Shown here in pieces: positions 22,861-35,115 of a DNA stretch of 64,000 nucleotides. The DNA lies in contig NC_085138.1 of the NCBI RefSeq assembly GCF_035046485.1, positions 433,429,265 to 433,493,264 on the forward strand, in the 5' to 3' direction. The notes below the pieces were generated by a model. It searched no databases. It saw only the letters and a program-made list of their open reading frames with translations, and was not told the DNA's origin. Positions within the stretch are counted from its first letter, which is position 1. Each line of letters begins with the position of its first letter. Source of the stretch: Aedes albopictus (taxonomy: Eukaryota; Arthropoda; Insecta; Diptera; Culicidae). Made by a program: the position numbers and the translations under genes.

Positions 22861-24933
22861 CAGCCGTTCCGGAGTTATGGCCATTTAGGTGTTCCGGACT
22901 GGTACCCTGGGAAGGGGTCAGACATGAAAATGCAACAAACCCATGCATGCGACCCATTAAACCACGGCATTTTCGATTATCGTATGAACAATAAGCAGGA
23001 AAATAGTCTCAGACCATATCTGAACCAGTAGTGTTCCGGAACCGGTTCTGGGTGTCCCACCAGAAGAGGCCAAATATAAAATTGACCAGAACCCATTCAT
23101 GCGACACGTCAAACAGCGGCATTGATGAACGATTAGCAGGAAAATAGTATCAGCTCATATCTGAACCGGTAGTGTTCCGGAACCGGTTCCGGATATCCCG
23201 CTGGAACTGGCCAAATGTAAAAATGAACCAAACCCATGCATGGGACACATCAAACAGCGGCATTTTCGATAACCTGATGAACGGTTAGCAGGAAAACAGT
23301 TTCAGACCATATCTGAACCGGTAGTGTTCCGCCCGAAGGAAATGGCCAAATATAAAAGTGATCCAAACCCATGCATATGACACATCAGAGCGCCGCTTTT
23401 TTGATAACCTAATGAAAGGATGGCAAGAAACTAATCTCCGACCATATCTGAACCGGTAGGGTTCCGGATGTCTCACCGGAAGTGTCCAAATATAATAGTG
23501 AACCAAACCCATGCAAGCGACACATCAAACAGCGGCTTTTTTGATAACCTGATGAACGGTTAGCAATAAAATAGTCTCAGACAATACCTGAACCAGCCTT
23601 GTTCCGGAACCGTGTCGCACCGGAAATGGCCTTATATAAAAGAGAACCAATCCAATGCATGCGATACAATAAATATCGGCTTTTCCGAGAACCTGATGAC
23701 TGGTTATCCAAGAAGTAGGCTAAGACCACATTATGAACTGCCGGTAGTGCCGGAACCAGTTCCGAGTATCCCTCCGAAAACGGCCAAATATAAAATTGAA
23801 CCAAATCTATGCATGCGACACAGCAAAGCGTGACTTTTTTTTAGTAATTGAGCTTTACATGTTTTTGACCTTGCTTGCCTTAAACTGGCTATGATTTGAA
23901 AATGGTCAAACTTGTCGCAGCTTTTTAACCCTCACTCGAAAGATTATTAAATTTCCTACCAAAAAAGATCTTTGAATTCATTGGTTTATTTAAATAACTT
24001 AGTTTTCTAGATCAAATAATTTCGAAAGGAGTGTTTTTTTATTCGTTTTCTTTAAATTATCTTTGAAAAATAATAAATGAAAGTAATAAATTTGAATTTT
24101 CTCTTAGCACTTTTTTTGCACACTGGTGCCACTGGAGCTAGCGCACGTTGGTATCACGTTTTGCACCACGCACACAGCCTTGATCAACTGTACGGATGAA
24201 ATAAAAGGACAACGCTGCCGATACGCGGTGCAAGAAAATAAAGGTTTTCACTAACGAACCTAACACCCTTATTAGAAACTATGTGTAGTGTTCCGGATCC
24301 GGTTTCGGGTGTCCCGAAGGAAGAGGCCAAATCTGAAAGTGAACCAAACCCATGCATATGACACCACAAGTAACGGCATTTTAGGCAACATGATTAACAG
24401 TTGACAAGAAAAATAAGTCTCAGACCATATCAGTGTACTACGGAAGCGATTCCGTCTGTCCCGCCGGAAATATTCAAATGTAAAAGAGAATCAATATATG
24501 TGACATATCAAATGATTTATTCAGTAACTTGATGAACGATTAGCAAGAAAATAGTCTCAGACCAAATTTGGGACAACAGGTCCTGTCCGAGAACCGATGT
24601 TGGGTGTCTCGTCATAAGTGGTAAAACATAAAAGAGAACCTAACCTACGCATGCGACACATCAAATCGCGGCTTTTTCAATTACCTGATTAACAGTTTGT
24701 CAGCAAAAAGTCTTAGAGGCATATTTGGGAGAACCGGTAGTATTGAAGAACAAGTAACGAGTGCCCCGCCAGAAATGGTAAAATATAGAAGCTAACCAAA
24801 ATCATGCATGGGCCATCCATTAAGTACGTCATGATCCAAGGGGATGGGTTATTGAAGTGTGACAAGCAATGTATTAAGTATAGGAAAAATCCGTACAAAG
24901 GGCTTTAAAAATTCCCAATGAATGCTCTCCACA
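22861..24933 (+). repeat. ~140-bp satellite array, left part
   Basis: Monomers repeat ccaaacccatgcatgcgaca, atcaaacagcgg, aacctgatgaacggttagca, tctcagaccatatctgaacc, ggtagtgttccggaaccgg and aagtggccaaatataaa. About a dozen diverged copies are recognisable. A non-repeat patch lies at about 23845-24260. The array is cut at 24938 by the outer LTR element and resumes at 37809. Open frames inside it are repeat translations. Confidence 0.85.
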
Positions 24934-24938
24934 CCATG

Positions 24939-25358
24939 TGTTGGGGCTTGATCCACCGACCCACAACACGGTTATTAGTTGCCAGTGGAAGAACGGTTTC
25001 CAGGGTTGATCTTGACGAACGTTTACACAAAAACACTAATGAAAGGTACGTTTATTCTAAACCATTATATTTACAGGCATTACAGAGTCAAAGGATAAAA
25101 CTATTACGGGCCTCTTGCCCGGTGGCTGTTATTCACAAGGGTCCATGGTTGACTGCCTGGAGTGGTAGACCTCTTCAGATGTCACGAACGACTCTTGCGA
25201 TCGTATTAGATGCCGAAAGGTATTGCGCCGATTATGTCATGCTCTCTCCTGTGTAGAGATTCCCACAGAGCACATAATCCTCAGGTGGTAAAGTGAAGAA
25301 AGGGGGGGGGGGGGGGTTCAGGGTTGCATGCTAGGGTGGGCGATTTTAGTCTCGAACA
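24939..25358 (-). repeat. Outer element LTR, left (3' LTR)
   Basis: 420 bp, TG...CA ends. It differs from the other LTR by a few substitutions (for example cataatcctc versus cataaccctc) and by about four bases in a G-run at 25303-25316. This indicates a young insertion, yet older than the inner element whose LTRs look identical. The forward frame at 24918-25256 lies in this LTR and has no support as a gene. Confidence 0.9.
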
Positions 25359-25376
25359 TCCTCACCCACCCTGAAA
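25359..25376 (-). promoter_or_regulatory. Polypurine tract of the outer element
   Basis: On the minus strand the last bases before the 3' LTR read agggtgggtgagga, a purine-rich tract with two pyrimidines, in the position where plus-strand DNA priming occurs in LTR retroelements. Confidence 0.6.
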
Positions 25377-26442
25377 TGTCCTACATTTCTGAAATCCTAC
25401 TTGCGGCTCAAAGAACTGTAGCATTCTCTACTGGGAAAGATATCCTAATTGCTGTGAATCGCCCCTTGACGACTCACGACTTCTTCAATGACGCCGATCT
25501 GCCACAAAATCCCCGATTTTGTATAGTCGTGGTTAACGCCATCGTTAGTAAACCAAATTGTGTTCCAACAACTGGCTCTTGTGATGATGATCACTGACCC
25601 TGTCAGCGTCCGGAGTTCCACTTCTTGATCCTTATCAAGTTGGAATGATGGTTTTGAGAGACAGATCCCGTCCGTGGAATCTGACCAAAACTTCCTTTGA
25701 AATATTCCCAACAAATTACTACAGGCCGTGCTCCATGAACTATGGTTTGTGGACCCCTGATTGTATGTTGATCTAGTGAAGAAACTACATGGAAAGCAGC
25801 TACTCGTCGTGTTGTTTACAGCACCCTGAATCGTATTAGTTGACTGGCCATTCCTTTTCTCATGTGTTCCGTAGACTGTATTCCCCTGAGCTCGGTCGTT
25901 TTCGTAGGAATCCTTCATGTATCTGTACCCTTCGTATCCATATTCGAGTACCCATTACCACCGAAGAGAGATGGAACGATAGTTTCCATGTGTTGTCCAG
26001 ACAACTACAGTAGCACAAGCACCAGTCGCTCACCGTGGGATCCAACAGTTGTGCGTAGAAATTCCAATTCCGTGGTTTGCGTGCAGTAGTCGTCGAGTAT
26101 CTTCATTCGTACGTACATCGGTCGTGCGTTGTCCGTCTTGTGGCTCGTTGGTCCGGGTGTATAGTTTGAGAAACCGATGAAAATAGTGTTAGCCAAGGAA
26201 ACCTCCAAGCTTCGGCAGAACATACACTAAGTGTTTTATATTTACCTTACAAAACAGAAGATGATGCCAACTTAGTGATGTTCGAAAACAACCAATAATG
26301 CGAACTCGTGTCCAATGTTATTAAGTGCTCCGTTATTCCAGGTGTTTAATTCGCAGACGAATGTCGGTATACCATAGCCAAAAACTCGAGTATTGGTGAC
26401 TCTCCGTGAGCCATAGAAGATGTTTGACACTACTACAACCCG
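25377..26442 (-). other. Outer element interior, 3' part
   Basis: Minus-strand frames at 25445-25918 (157 codons), 25860-26045, 26005-26223 and 26272-26472 (starting inside the inner LTR) are consecutive pieces in different frames. Their composition is protein-like in places (for example IFIGFSNYTPG) but I recognise no retroviral domain. They may be the decayed end of a coding region or chance frames. Confidence 0.35.
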
Positions 26443-28053
26443 TGTAACGGGACCTCCCCACTCACTTTCCAAAATTGCAACCGAACTTCTTAATTCGCAC
26501 TCGCTGTCTTAAAGATATGTCATCATCTATAAAAATTCTCCAACACTTCTTAAAACTACACTACTTTATTTTCCGAATATAAATATTTTAATTTCCACAG
26601 TGCACTGAATTAGAAATGAACATCTACAAATGAAACACACTAACAGACTATCTAAACCACTAAACTGAATCACTAACTGCCTGAACTGAACTACTTTTTA
26701 TCAAGTTTAAATGGGAAAAACCTAAGCAAACTGGTCTCAACTATTTTGTCCAAGTTAAGATGGAGTACAAGAGTTGTCGATTAGCCAGAACTGGCGTCGA
26801 GCTCAAGACCCAAACTTAACAATGGAAAAATTCTAAACACAAACTGACTGACCCCGATCCTTGGATCTGCTAGGCCTTATATAAGGGCCCTCTCCCTAAC
26901 CATCAACTCTTATTCTCCTGATCATAATTATGATCCGATCAAAAATTCTCCAGGACTCTCTCCGAGACCAAAGAGAAATTAATTTCTCGATGCCCCATGC
27001 ATAATTGATTATTAATTACGCTCTTGTCTAATCATTGCATCTCCCACATCCGTGGGAGCAATTCTAAACTCTTCCCTACACGGATGATCAATTTTCCCTG
27101 TGCCTCCCATTTGCCATCTCACATCCGCGAGATTAATTGAGCCTCCAGAAACGAAAGGCCAATTTTTTCTCACCTCTGAGATTCGGACCTCCCAAAAACT
27201 CTCCCCAAAACAAAACAGAAAGGCTAAATCTCCGATGCATCATAGCATCCCCCCTCCACATTCTCACATCTGTGAGATCATATCAAAATTCTGAGGGGAG
27301 CGAAAGTACTCGCGAATTCAATCTCAAAATTTCTTGCCTTAGTGGCTGAGTCATCAAGGGCCACACCAATCATCATCATCCCCGAACTTGATTTTTCATG
27401 AACGCACCGGGCGATCATAAATTTATAGTGTTTATTACTTTTCTTCGTCGCCCGTCTCAGTTTTACGATCACTCATGCGTTAGAATTTTCACGCCTTCTA
27501 AGCATGGATGTGTGGACGGTCGTCCGATCGATTCAAAACATAATTTTACGATCCAATTATGATCGTCGTCTGTGATTACCTTTCTTTTCGGGGAAGGTTA
27601 TGCATTTCCAAGTTTTTTCTTGTTGCAAAAACAATCAGATCATTCTTCTCAACCCATTTTACGATCGGATTTCCAAGCAATTGTTTATTTCATCAAGACG
27701 ACCCTGTATGTACTTGAATTTTGTCACCCAGAATACAGGCACAGAAAGCTTCAACATATGTTGAAAACCATGCCCAATGTTTATGCCATAAAATATAAGC
27801 CGAGATCCCAAAATGTTGGTTTCCCTTTCTCGAGTCATTCTTGACCTCCTGACTCTCTCCCTTTTTGTCGCTAGTTCTCAATATTCCCAACAATTGATAT
27901 CATTGTTCATCATCTTATTTCGGCATGAGCGAAAAATGCAAAATTGTTGCAAATGATTGGGGAAAAGGGTGGCGTACGCCCCATTCCCGAGAAATGGCAA
28001 AAAATATCGTTTTGGCAATAAATAGCTGAATCTCAATTCAGCGGTTTGTTGCA
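26443..28053 (-). repeat. Inner element LTR, left (3' LTR)
   Basis: 1611 bp. Every stretch I compared with 35116-36726 is identical, including all open frames. A tatataagggccctctcc stretch at about 26877-26893, a (cca)tcatcatcatc run and several palindromes such as ctcccacatccgtgggag lie inside. In both orientations the ends are TG/CA. Confidence 0.95.
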
Positions 28054-28071
28054 TTCCCTTACTTTTCCCGC
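28054..28071 (-). promoter_or_regulatory. Polypurine tract of the inner element
   Basis: On the minus strand the bases before the 3' LTR read gcgggaaaagtaagggaa, almost all purines, directly abutting the LTR. This fixes the orientation of the element. Confidence 0.75.
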
Positions 28072-29996
28072 AAAAAAAATAAGAAATTTCTCAAAATTTC
28101 TTAATTTTTTTAAAATGTTGGTCATGTTTCTGGTCCTATGATTTTTTTCCGAATAAGAGTTGATTTACATACTGCTTTCCTTATGCTTCTAAATATTATT
28201 TTTATAGTGCTCTTGTTTTGTTTCCATTGAATCTGATTTAGTAATGTCCCTGGCTGATCATTTTCAAGTTAAGCTTAATCCTCAAAAGTTTTAAAATAAG
28301 ATTATTGTTCTTGTTTTTTCTTGTTATTGTTTTTTTTTCAAGATTCATACCTGTGATTCTAAATGGCAACTGTTGACTCCGTATTCCGCTACCGTTTTCG
28401 CCGTGATATTGTGATATAAAAATACTTTGATTTTGATGAATCCCGATGTTTCGATGTTGTTGATCATGGCTGAGTCTTTAAGTGAGTCATTAGGGCAAAA
28501 ACCAAGCATCTTCTTCTCGTTGCTGTTTATCGGTGATTAACTGTTGTGCGATTCCCATACTGCTTCTTTGATTTCTCCTAATGGTTGATTTCCTTTGTAA
28601 CGGTAATTTTTTCCTTGTTTGTGACTTCAATTCTACGTGATTCTTGAAACTTTTGCTTATTTCTGGTTCCGTGAGAAAAATCTTGTGTCCACTTGTCTAT
28701 TCGATTGAAAACAGGATATTCACGCATAATGTCCTTTTGATTCCAATTAATAGTCTTAAAATCATTGTGGTGAAAAACGTATTTGGTTGGTTGTGTTTTT
28801 TTCGGTATATCGATTTGTTCTTGCTGCCTTAGGATGCTGTTGAAATTTGCGTATATGACGACAGCTAGAAAATGTGGCTTTTTCCTGCTGAAATATTTGT
28901 TGTATTTATCGTTAATGCATTTAATGTCATCCTTCCTCTAATTGGTTGTGTTGCTGTTACTTGCTCAGCTAAGAACATTTTGACTATTTCTTTGGTGGAA
29001 ATTGTTTGTTGCTAGTGGCAAATGCAACTTGAGAGTTATGCTGCTGTTGAATCATCCACTAATAAATGCCGGCTACAAGAATTTTGATGTTTTCTCGTCC
29101 GAGAATTGGTATTATAGGAAATGGTTCATGTGTTTGTGAAATATAAACCAGGTTGGTTAATTTGATGTATGAGTGATCATTTTCCTTCCCAATAGGTTGA
29201 AATCCGCGTATAAACACTTTCTGCAACAATTTTCTTTGACTGTAGAATATATGCTCCGTTAACCCTGATGTTTGATGTTTGATGCTCAGTTTACCCTTCT
29301 GACCAACCTAATAGACTCGCCAATCATGAACTCGTTGTAGATGCTGGAACTTTTCTTTCAATTACCGTACATCCCTGTTAATACGGTTCCGATGTTGCTC
29401 GTTGAGCTCTGATTGATGATTTCTGGAACTTTTTCTTTCATTTTCCATACATCCATGTTTGTATGGTTGAAGTTTAAGCTTGTTGCCTTTGAATTATTGT
29501 CTTATTATTCACCTTTCCTAATGACCTATGTTTTCTCTTGATTCTTATTCATCTAGAAGCTTCAAACGACTATTTTGCTTATTAATTATGAGCACTTTAC
29601 AATTGATATATTTTTATTGAACACACGTTATTATGAAAAATTTTCCAACAAATTCCCTTAATTGACAAAAGCCATGCTAATTGAAATTTTCATCTCCCAC
29701 CATAAATGGAAAAAAAAAATAATAACTTTCCATCATTTACAATTATTTGAAATAAAATCAATTTCCCTTCCTGTATAAATGTTAAAAAAAATATTGTTTA
29801 ACATACCCGCAGTTTATCAAAAAGTTTTTTAACTAAACCATTTGAAAATTAATTTCGCAAAAATAATCCCCACGTTTCTGTATTGTGTTATGTGACGATA
29901 TTTCTTAATTTTGTACTTTTCGGTAAAAGAGAACTTAGCTCTAGTAATTGTTCCTGAAAAAAAATATACATGTTGATTAGTTTTCTGACTTCTTAC

Positions 29997-30145
29997 CCAT
30001 ATTCGTTCATTAACATCAACTGCACGATCGCTTCTTCTTCATCCTGTGTCCGTTGCATTTGACCTATCATCTCTTCGTCTTCTCTCTTATGTGTCTGTTG
30101 CTTGTACTGCTGAATTTCAATTAATGCTTTTTTATGCGTCTTCTT
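29997..30145 (-). other. Exon-like island, charged peptide
   Basis: On the minus strand a pyrimidine-rich acceptor (ttgttcatctacag) precedes a 149-nt open stretch that ends at atgg followed by gtaagaagt, a good donor. The stretch translates to a Lys/Glu/Gln-rich, probably coiled-coil peptide of about 50 residues (starting KKTHKKALIEIQQYKQQ). I do not recognise a family. It lies in the sense of the LTR element. Either it is captured host coding sequence or a chance match; an expressed transcript is not shown. Confidence 0.3.
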
Positions 30146-30400
30146 CTGTAGATGAACAAATAGTTTATTAGATTTTATTTTTGTTTTCAGCACTTTTATT
30201 CTTATTCTTCCTCATATCGACTTGGTCATAAATTATCGATTTGAATCATTGATGCATGTTAAAATCAAATCTTTTTTTTTATATATTCATGATATGTTTA
30301 TATGATTTTCTTTTTTTTCTTTTTTTTTAATATTTGGAACAGGCAAGACCGACAGTCTTCTTCTTATCTTTGGGAGCAATATTTGGCTGTTTTTTTTTTT

Positions 30401-31008
30401 CATTCAAGAACTTTATCGTACCGTTACAGTACCGTACCTTGATGAAATCAGGAAGTTTGTTTTTTCCTGGTGGTAGCTGGGTATACCAAACCGAACCGTT
30501 TTCTATTTTCTTTGTTTACCATAACGTTTTCTTTTTTGATTGTTTTTCGTTTCATGGTCATGTTATTCATTCAAGAACTCTTTTGTATCGCTGGATACAG
30601 TACCTTGACGAATCAGGAATGTCTCTATTCCTGGCGGTAGCTTGGTTTACCAGACCAGACCATTGATTTATTTATTTTTTTTTTCATTTCTGGACCCAAG
30701 GTATTCATTATTGTTTGATGGCTTATTTATTATTCATTCAAGCACTATGTGTATCAATGGATACAGTACCTTGATGAATCAGGAATGCTGTATTCCTGGT
30801 GGTAGCTAGGTTTACCAAACCATGCCATTTTCGTTTGTCCGTTTTCTTTAGCATAGTTTTTTTTCATATATCATGTTTTATATTTCTTGGCATATTTATT
30901 AAGCATATTATTTATTATTCATTCAAGAACTTGTTAGTATCGTAAGATACAGTACCTTGATGAATCAGGAATATTGTCATTCCTGGTGGTAGCTTGGTTT
31001 ACCAAACC
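30401..31008 (-). repeat. Four tandem three-hairpin cassettes
   Basis: Units begin with cattcaag-act at 30401, 30568, 30735 and 30920 (spacing 167, 167 and 185 bp). Each carries, in order on the plus strand: a gtatc-gatac stem; the linker agtaccttgatgaat; a caggaat-attcctg stem with a variable 5-9-nt loop; the linker ggtggtagct; and a ggttt-acc-aaacc stem. The stems and linkers are well conserved while loops and the stretches between cassettes vary. In the first copy the middle stem survives as caggaa-ttcctg. This pattern points to selected or recently amplified RNA/DNA structure rather than coding sequence. Confidence 0.8.
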
Positions 31009-32139
31009 TTTGATACTCTGTACTTTGGCAATGTGGGGAAAACAAAACTGTTCAATTCCATACTTTTCATTTTCAAACATCTCGTTTAATATTTTCTGCA
31101 CATTCATTCTGGTGTGCACTAACCTTGTCCAATCATTCATTCTTACAAACAAACATAGGTAAATAGATAAAACTATTGCCTGATTTTTAACTTTCCAAAT
31201 GGTTCAGAATTTGACGACTCGTCGACAATGTAATTTCAATTAATATGCCATATTTTTTTTTTAGTTTCCGATACCAGATTTTCCTTTTTTGTATATTTTT
31301 ATCTTTATCTTTCTCTATCCAATGGATATGGTGCACCTTGGTCCGAATAACGTCATATGAATTTGTATTAATTGTATTAATGGTTCTGTATCAGCCTCTG
31401 GTTGTATGTATTTGTCCCTTTATTCGTTGTTTTTTTTATTATTATTTTATTTTATTTTTTTTGACTTGTCGTATTCAAATTAGAAGTATTCAGCTCATTC
31501 TCGACCTGCTGGAATTTCGTTACGATTTTTTTTTTTGTAATAGGGGTAATTAATTCATTTTCGTTAAAAAATTTCCCATGGTATAAACATGCATCAATGT
31601 TCATTATTTCATTCATGTCTTTCTTGAAGATTTTGGTAGTGTCTCTGTCATTACTATGTAATCCATGATGTAATCTATTACCTAGGAAACTCGCTATTAT
31701 GTTATTAAGCGATACTTTGCTTTATCATTTTTGTTAAAAATAAAATCTGCAAATTGATAGCGCGCTAAAAGCAGCAATACGATCGACCGTGTACTCATTC
31801 TTAAAAAATATATGTATTACTCGTTTCCGTATATCCTAAACGTTTTATTTTATGTTATTATTCCTTTTTTTCATGATTTCCATGTTGATTGTGAGGAAAT
31901 TTCACATGATCTTCATTTTAAACAACCTTTTATATTTTTTTTCGATTTTCATTTAGTTCAATCAGATGTATTTTTACCTATACATTACACAAACTTAAAA
32001 ATTTCATTACTGTTGTAGCCCAATCATTTATACTTTGTTATGCGATTGTTTTCTCGATTTGTTCTCGTTTTTAAACCCCTACATTTGCAATGAATTGAAG
32101 GTATAATCTAATTGATCCCTAATCAATGATGAGAAAAAA

Positions 32140-32740
32140 AAAACAAGATGCGAATCTATTCTTGTTTGTTTTTACCACATGTTTTTTTCCCTTGGCAAAT
32201 TAAAATCCATTATGTTTATTGCAAACACACTTCTTCACTCCTTCTCTTCGCACACGAAGGCATTGACACCCAAAAATTCTACAGCAACAGTAATTGCTGC
32301 GACAACAGTAAGTGGCTTGTGACGATAGAAAATGTGCATCTGCAAGTAAAACGAAAACGTTGTCGCGTCTCTTTCCTTATCCGTGATAGCCGAAAGAAGA
32401 GAAAACAAATTTCAGCTTCATTCCGTTTTCGACTTGCAGTGCTATAGGATACTGGAGAAAAGAACATGGTAAGTGTAATTCAGCTAGAAAAATTAGTTTT
32501 CATTTTTGTTTTTAATCTGATTTATTTTCCCTTTTTTTCTAGGGATGTCACATCGTCTTTATTTTGGACATGTAACTTACAGAATGCTCGGAAGTTAACC
32601 AAGTCCTGCGATGGGATCCAGGCGTGCTCCGTGCAGTGGACCATCACCAGGATAGAGAAATCCATCTCTACCCGTACAACAAGACCGGGGATTCAGAGTG
32701 CAAGGGAAAAAATATATACATAGAAATTTATGTAAAATAA
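32140..32740. other. GC-richer island with splice-like signals on both strands
   Basis: On the minus strand a frame open from about 32692 down to 32582 ends at a good donor (attct then gtaagttac). After a 129-nt intron-like gap an acceptor (cttttctccag) opens a frame running to about 32279. The first piece reads like the C-terminal half of a PWWP-type fold (ILVMVHCTEHAWIPSQDLV), but this is a weak impression. On the plus strand a gtaagt donor at 32469 and a tttttttctag acceptor at 32541 also fit an intron. The two readings are exclusive. Captured host exons are possible. Confidence 0.3.
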
Positions 32741-34493
32741 ATTTCAATCATTCTAATCAATTTCTAAGTGCTTTGATTGTGTTTAGTTATCATTTTTTTA
32801 ATTTTAGATACGATTAAACGTTAGTGTGTTCAATGGTAGTGTCAGTAAGGGAACGAAAAAGGAAAAAAAATAAACGGTAAGTTTTTCCTTCCTTATTATT
32901 ACTTTTAAGTGTGGTGTTCCCTTAAAATTTCATAAATGTTGAAACCAAGTTATTTTATCTTCGCTAGATATTTTTTTAAGTGTTAAACATTATTCCAGAT
33001 TCAAAATTGGGACGTTTTGAACCATTCAGTATGATTCCCCATATCTTATCTTTTGTCATGAAAAATTACGTTGCCTGACAAACTATTGAATATTGCTTCT
33101 CATATTTTTCAAATAATCAATGTGCTTCTTTTGCTTCCAATATGCGTTTCTAGCGAAAGACCGTGACGTTCTTTCAAGATTGTGTCACTATTTCCTGACA
33201 CCTAAGCATTCTCTCTGAATTGGCAAAATGGAAAAATATTTTTTTTTTCAATGTGACATAACCTGTCCAAATGTGGTAAAGGTTTTATTTTTCTGAATGC
33301 AATAAGAGAATTTGAAGTACCTAAAATATTCCTCAAGATGTCTTTCAAATTGTTAAACAAATTACAACATTTCAAATTGAACTATTTCGATCCAATCAAG
33401 ATAGTTTCCCATAGTTTTTCTTTTGTATGGACATCTCGTTACCTGACAGAAAGTCTTTATACCCATTCATGCAGTTATTTGAATGCAGTTCTGCTAATTA
33501 AAATCGCTATTTAAACATCAACATTCTCTAGATTTGTATCCGTATTTGCTTATGCTAATCAACCTTTGGATTTTTTTTTCAATTTAGTTTTCATTGAATC
33601 GTTTTATATCTGCCAAATGCTGTGCTGTGTTTTCTTCTGATTCTGCCAACGTTGTGGAAATTCTTTGTTATTATATTGTTGATATTGAGTATTGAATAAG
33701 AGCAACATTTGTCTGATCAAACCTGGATAACAATATGATAATATTGCAATGATCTGTTAAAAAAAATAAAATTTTGATTGGAAGCAAATTGTTTAAAATG
33801 TTAGTTTCCTTCAATATTTTTGTTCAAGGTTTCTTGCATTCCCCATGATAAGTATTTAAATTATTTTGTTTTATTTTTCAAGGCTTTCAAAACTTTGCAT
33901 AAATTTTCATGATATTCCTGCATTATTTTTCAATAATTAACAATATCATCTAAATAAATGATGGTTCCTTGATTTTATTGTTTCCAGGAATTTAACATTT
34001 TTTTTTTCATGTAGCGTTTAAAGGATTCCTGGTAACCTTGTTTCATTTTTTTTTGCTGGAAATTTTGCTAAAAATTCTCATATCTGTTTTTTTTTTAAAT
34101 CATGCACTCGGAAAGTACAAACGTTTGAATTTCCCTTTTGATTTAAATGAAGTTGTTTGTTATGCACTCTGGCAGGAAATTGATTGGCACAAAACTCATC
34201 GAAATACAAAAATGTCTGCAATTTATCATGAAATCTATCTAATTTTGGAATGCAGTGGAAAGTCAATTGCATTGAGAAATGTTATTAAACTGCTGCAGAA
34301 ATTGTAGAGAAAAACAATAATTGCTTGCTGTATAAATTGCAAAAAAGTTGCAAAATCTGAATTTGAAATACTTTATGTTTTTAATTTATGAATTGGCAGA
34401 TTGCAGATTTTTTTTTCTGATATGCAGTAAAGTATAAAAATGAATAAATTACTAAAAAATCATTCATGAGAATTGGAACTAATTATTACTCAC

Positions 34494-34537
34494 CAAAATG
34501 AAGATATTTCTTTTAATATTTTCCTCATCCCCTCCTT
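34494..34537 (-). other. Micro-exon-like island
   Basis: On the minus strand an acceptor with a long pyrimidine run (ttttttctttcttgagtttag) precedes 44 nt open in a frame that reads GGDEENIKRNIFIL and ends with a gtgagt donor. It fits the element's sense strand but is too short to identify. Confidence 0.25.
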
Positions 34538-35095
34538 CTAAACTCAAGAAAGAAAAAAAAACATTCAGAGTTAATTGTGACACTTATTTCTTGTCGCATT
34601 CCAAGCACTTGCAGTAATAATTTTCTCTTACTAATAAAACAAATGTCTCTTCGATTCTTTAGATTTTTGATCTACAGTCCATTTTGCACAAAAATAGTAA
34701 AAAACAACGTGTTAACGAAATATAATTTTTTTTCAATTTTCCAAAAGTTTGCTGTTATCCACTTTTACAGTTCGTCTAATTTCCACTTTGAATCATTTTG
34801 ATTATTCGCTCGCACTACTTTTTTATTTACACGCACTATCAAGTTTCCAAATTTGCACAGTTTTGCACACCAATAAAAGTTAAAACCAACTTGAAGAGTT
34901 TGGAAAAAATGTTCTCGGTTTTTGAAAAAGTTTGTTCTAAAAGAGTTCATTCACTTTACGAGTTCTTCTGATACTTCATCCTAACGTGTTTTAATCATTT
35001 GCACTACTGTTTGATTTGCACGGTAACAGTTCTTTGATTTGCACAGTTTCGCACCAATCAGAAATGACGCACCAAATTTCATCTAAATCTGAAAT

Positions 35096-35113
35096 TCTTT
35101 TTCGCTGTCACCA
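35096..35113 (-). promoter_or_regulatory. Primer-binding site of the inner element
   Basis: On the minus strand, two bases after the 5' LTR, the sequence reads tggtgacagcgaaaaag. It starts with TGG, the complement of a tRNA CCA end. I do not assign the tRNA. Confidence 0.65.
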
Positions 35114-35115
35114 TC

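Larger units (their letters stand above)
28072..35095 (-). other. Non-coding interior of the inner LTR element
   Basis: About 7 kb with high A+T and long T-runs on the plus strand. No coding frame is continuous. Notable contents are listed separately: an exon-like island at 29997-30145, four hairpin cassettes at 30401-31008, a GC-richer island at 32140-32740 and a micro-exon-like island at 34494-34537. A plus-strand frame at 34038-34307 and its minus mirror at 34078-34272 both look mildly protein-like; neither is convincing. Confidence 0.6.

Noticed and set aside
24918..25256. 112-codon frame, also found at 37267-37710
   Set aside because: Lies in the outer LTR on the strand opposite to the element; repeated only because the LTR is.
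25377..26442. Envelope or gag of the outer element in minus frames
   Set aside because: Frames are short, shifted against each other and without any recognisable motif, so no product was assigned.
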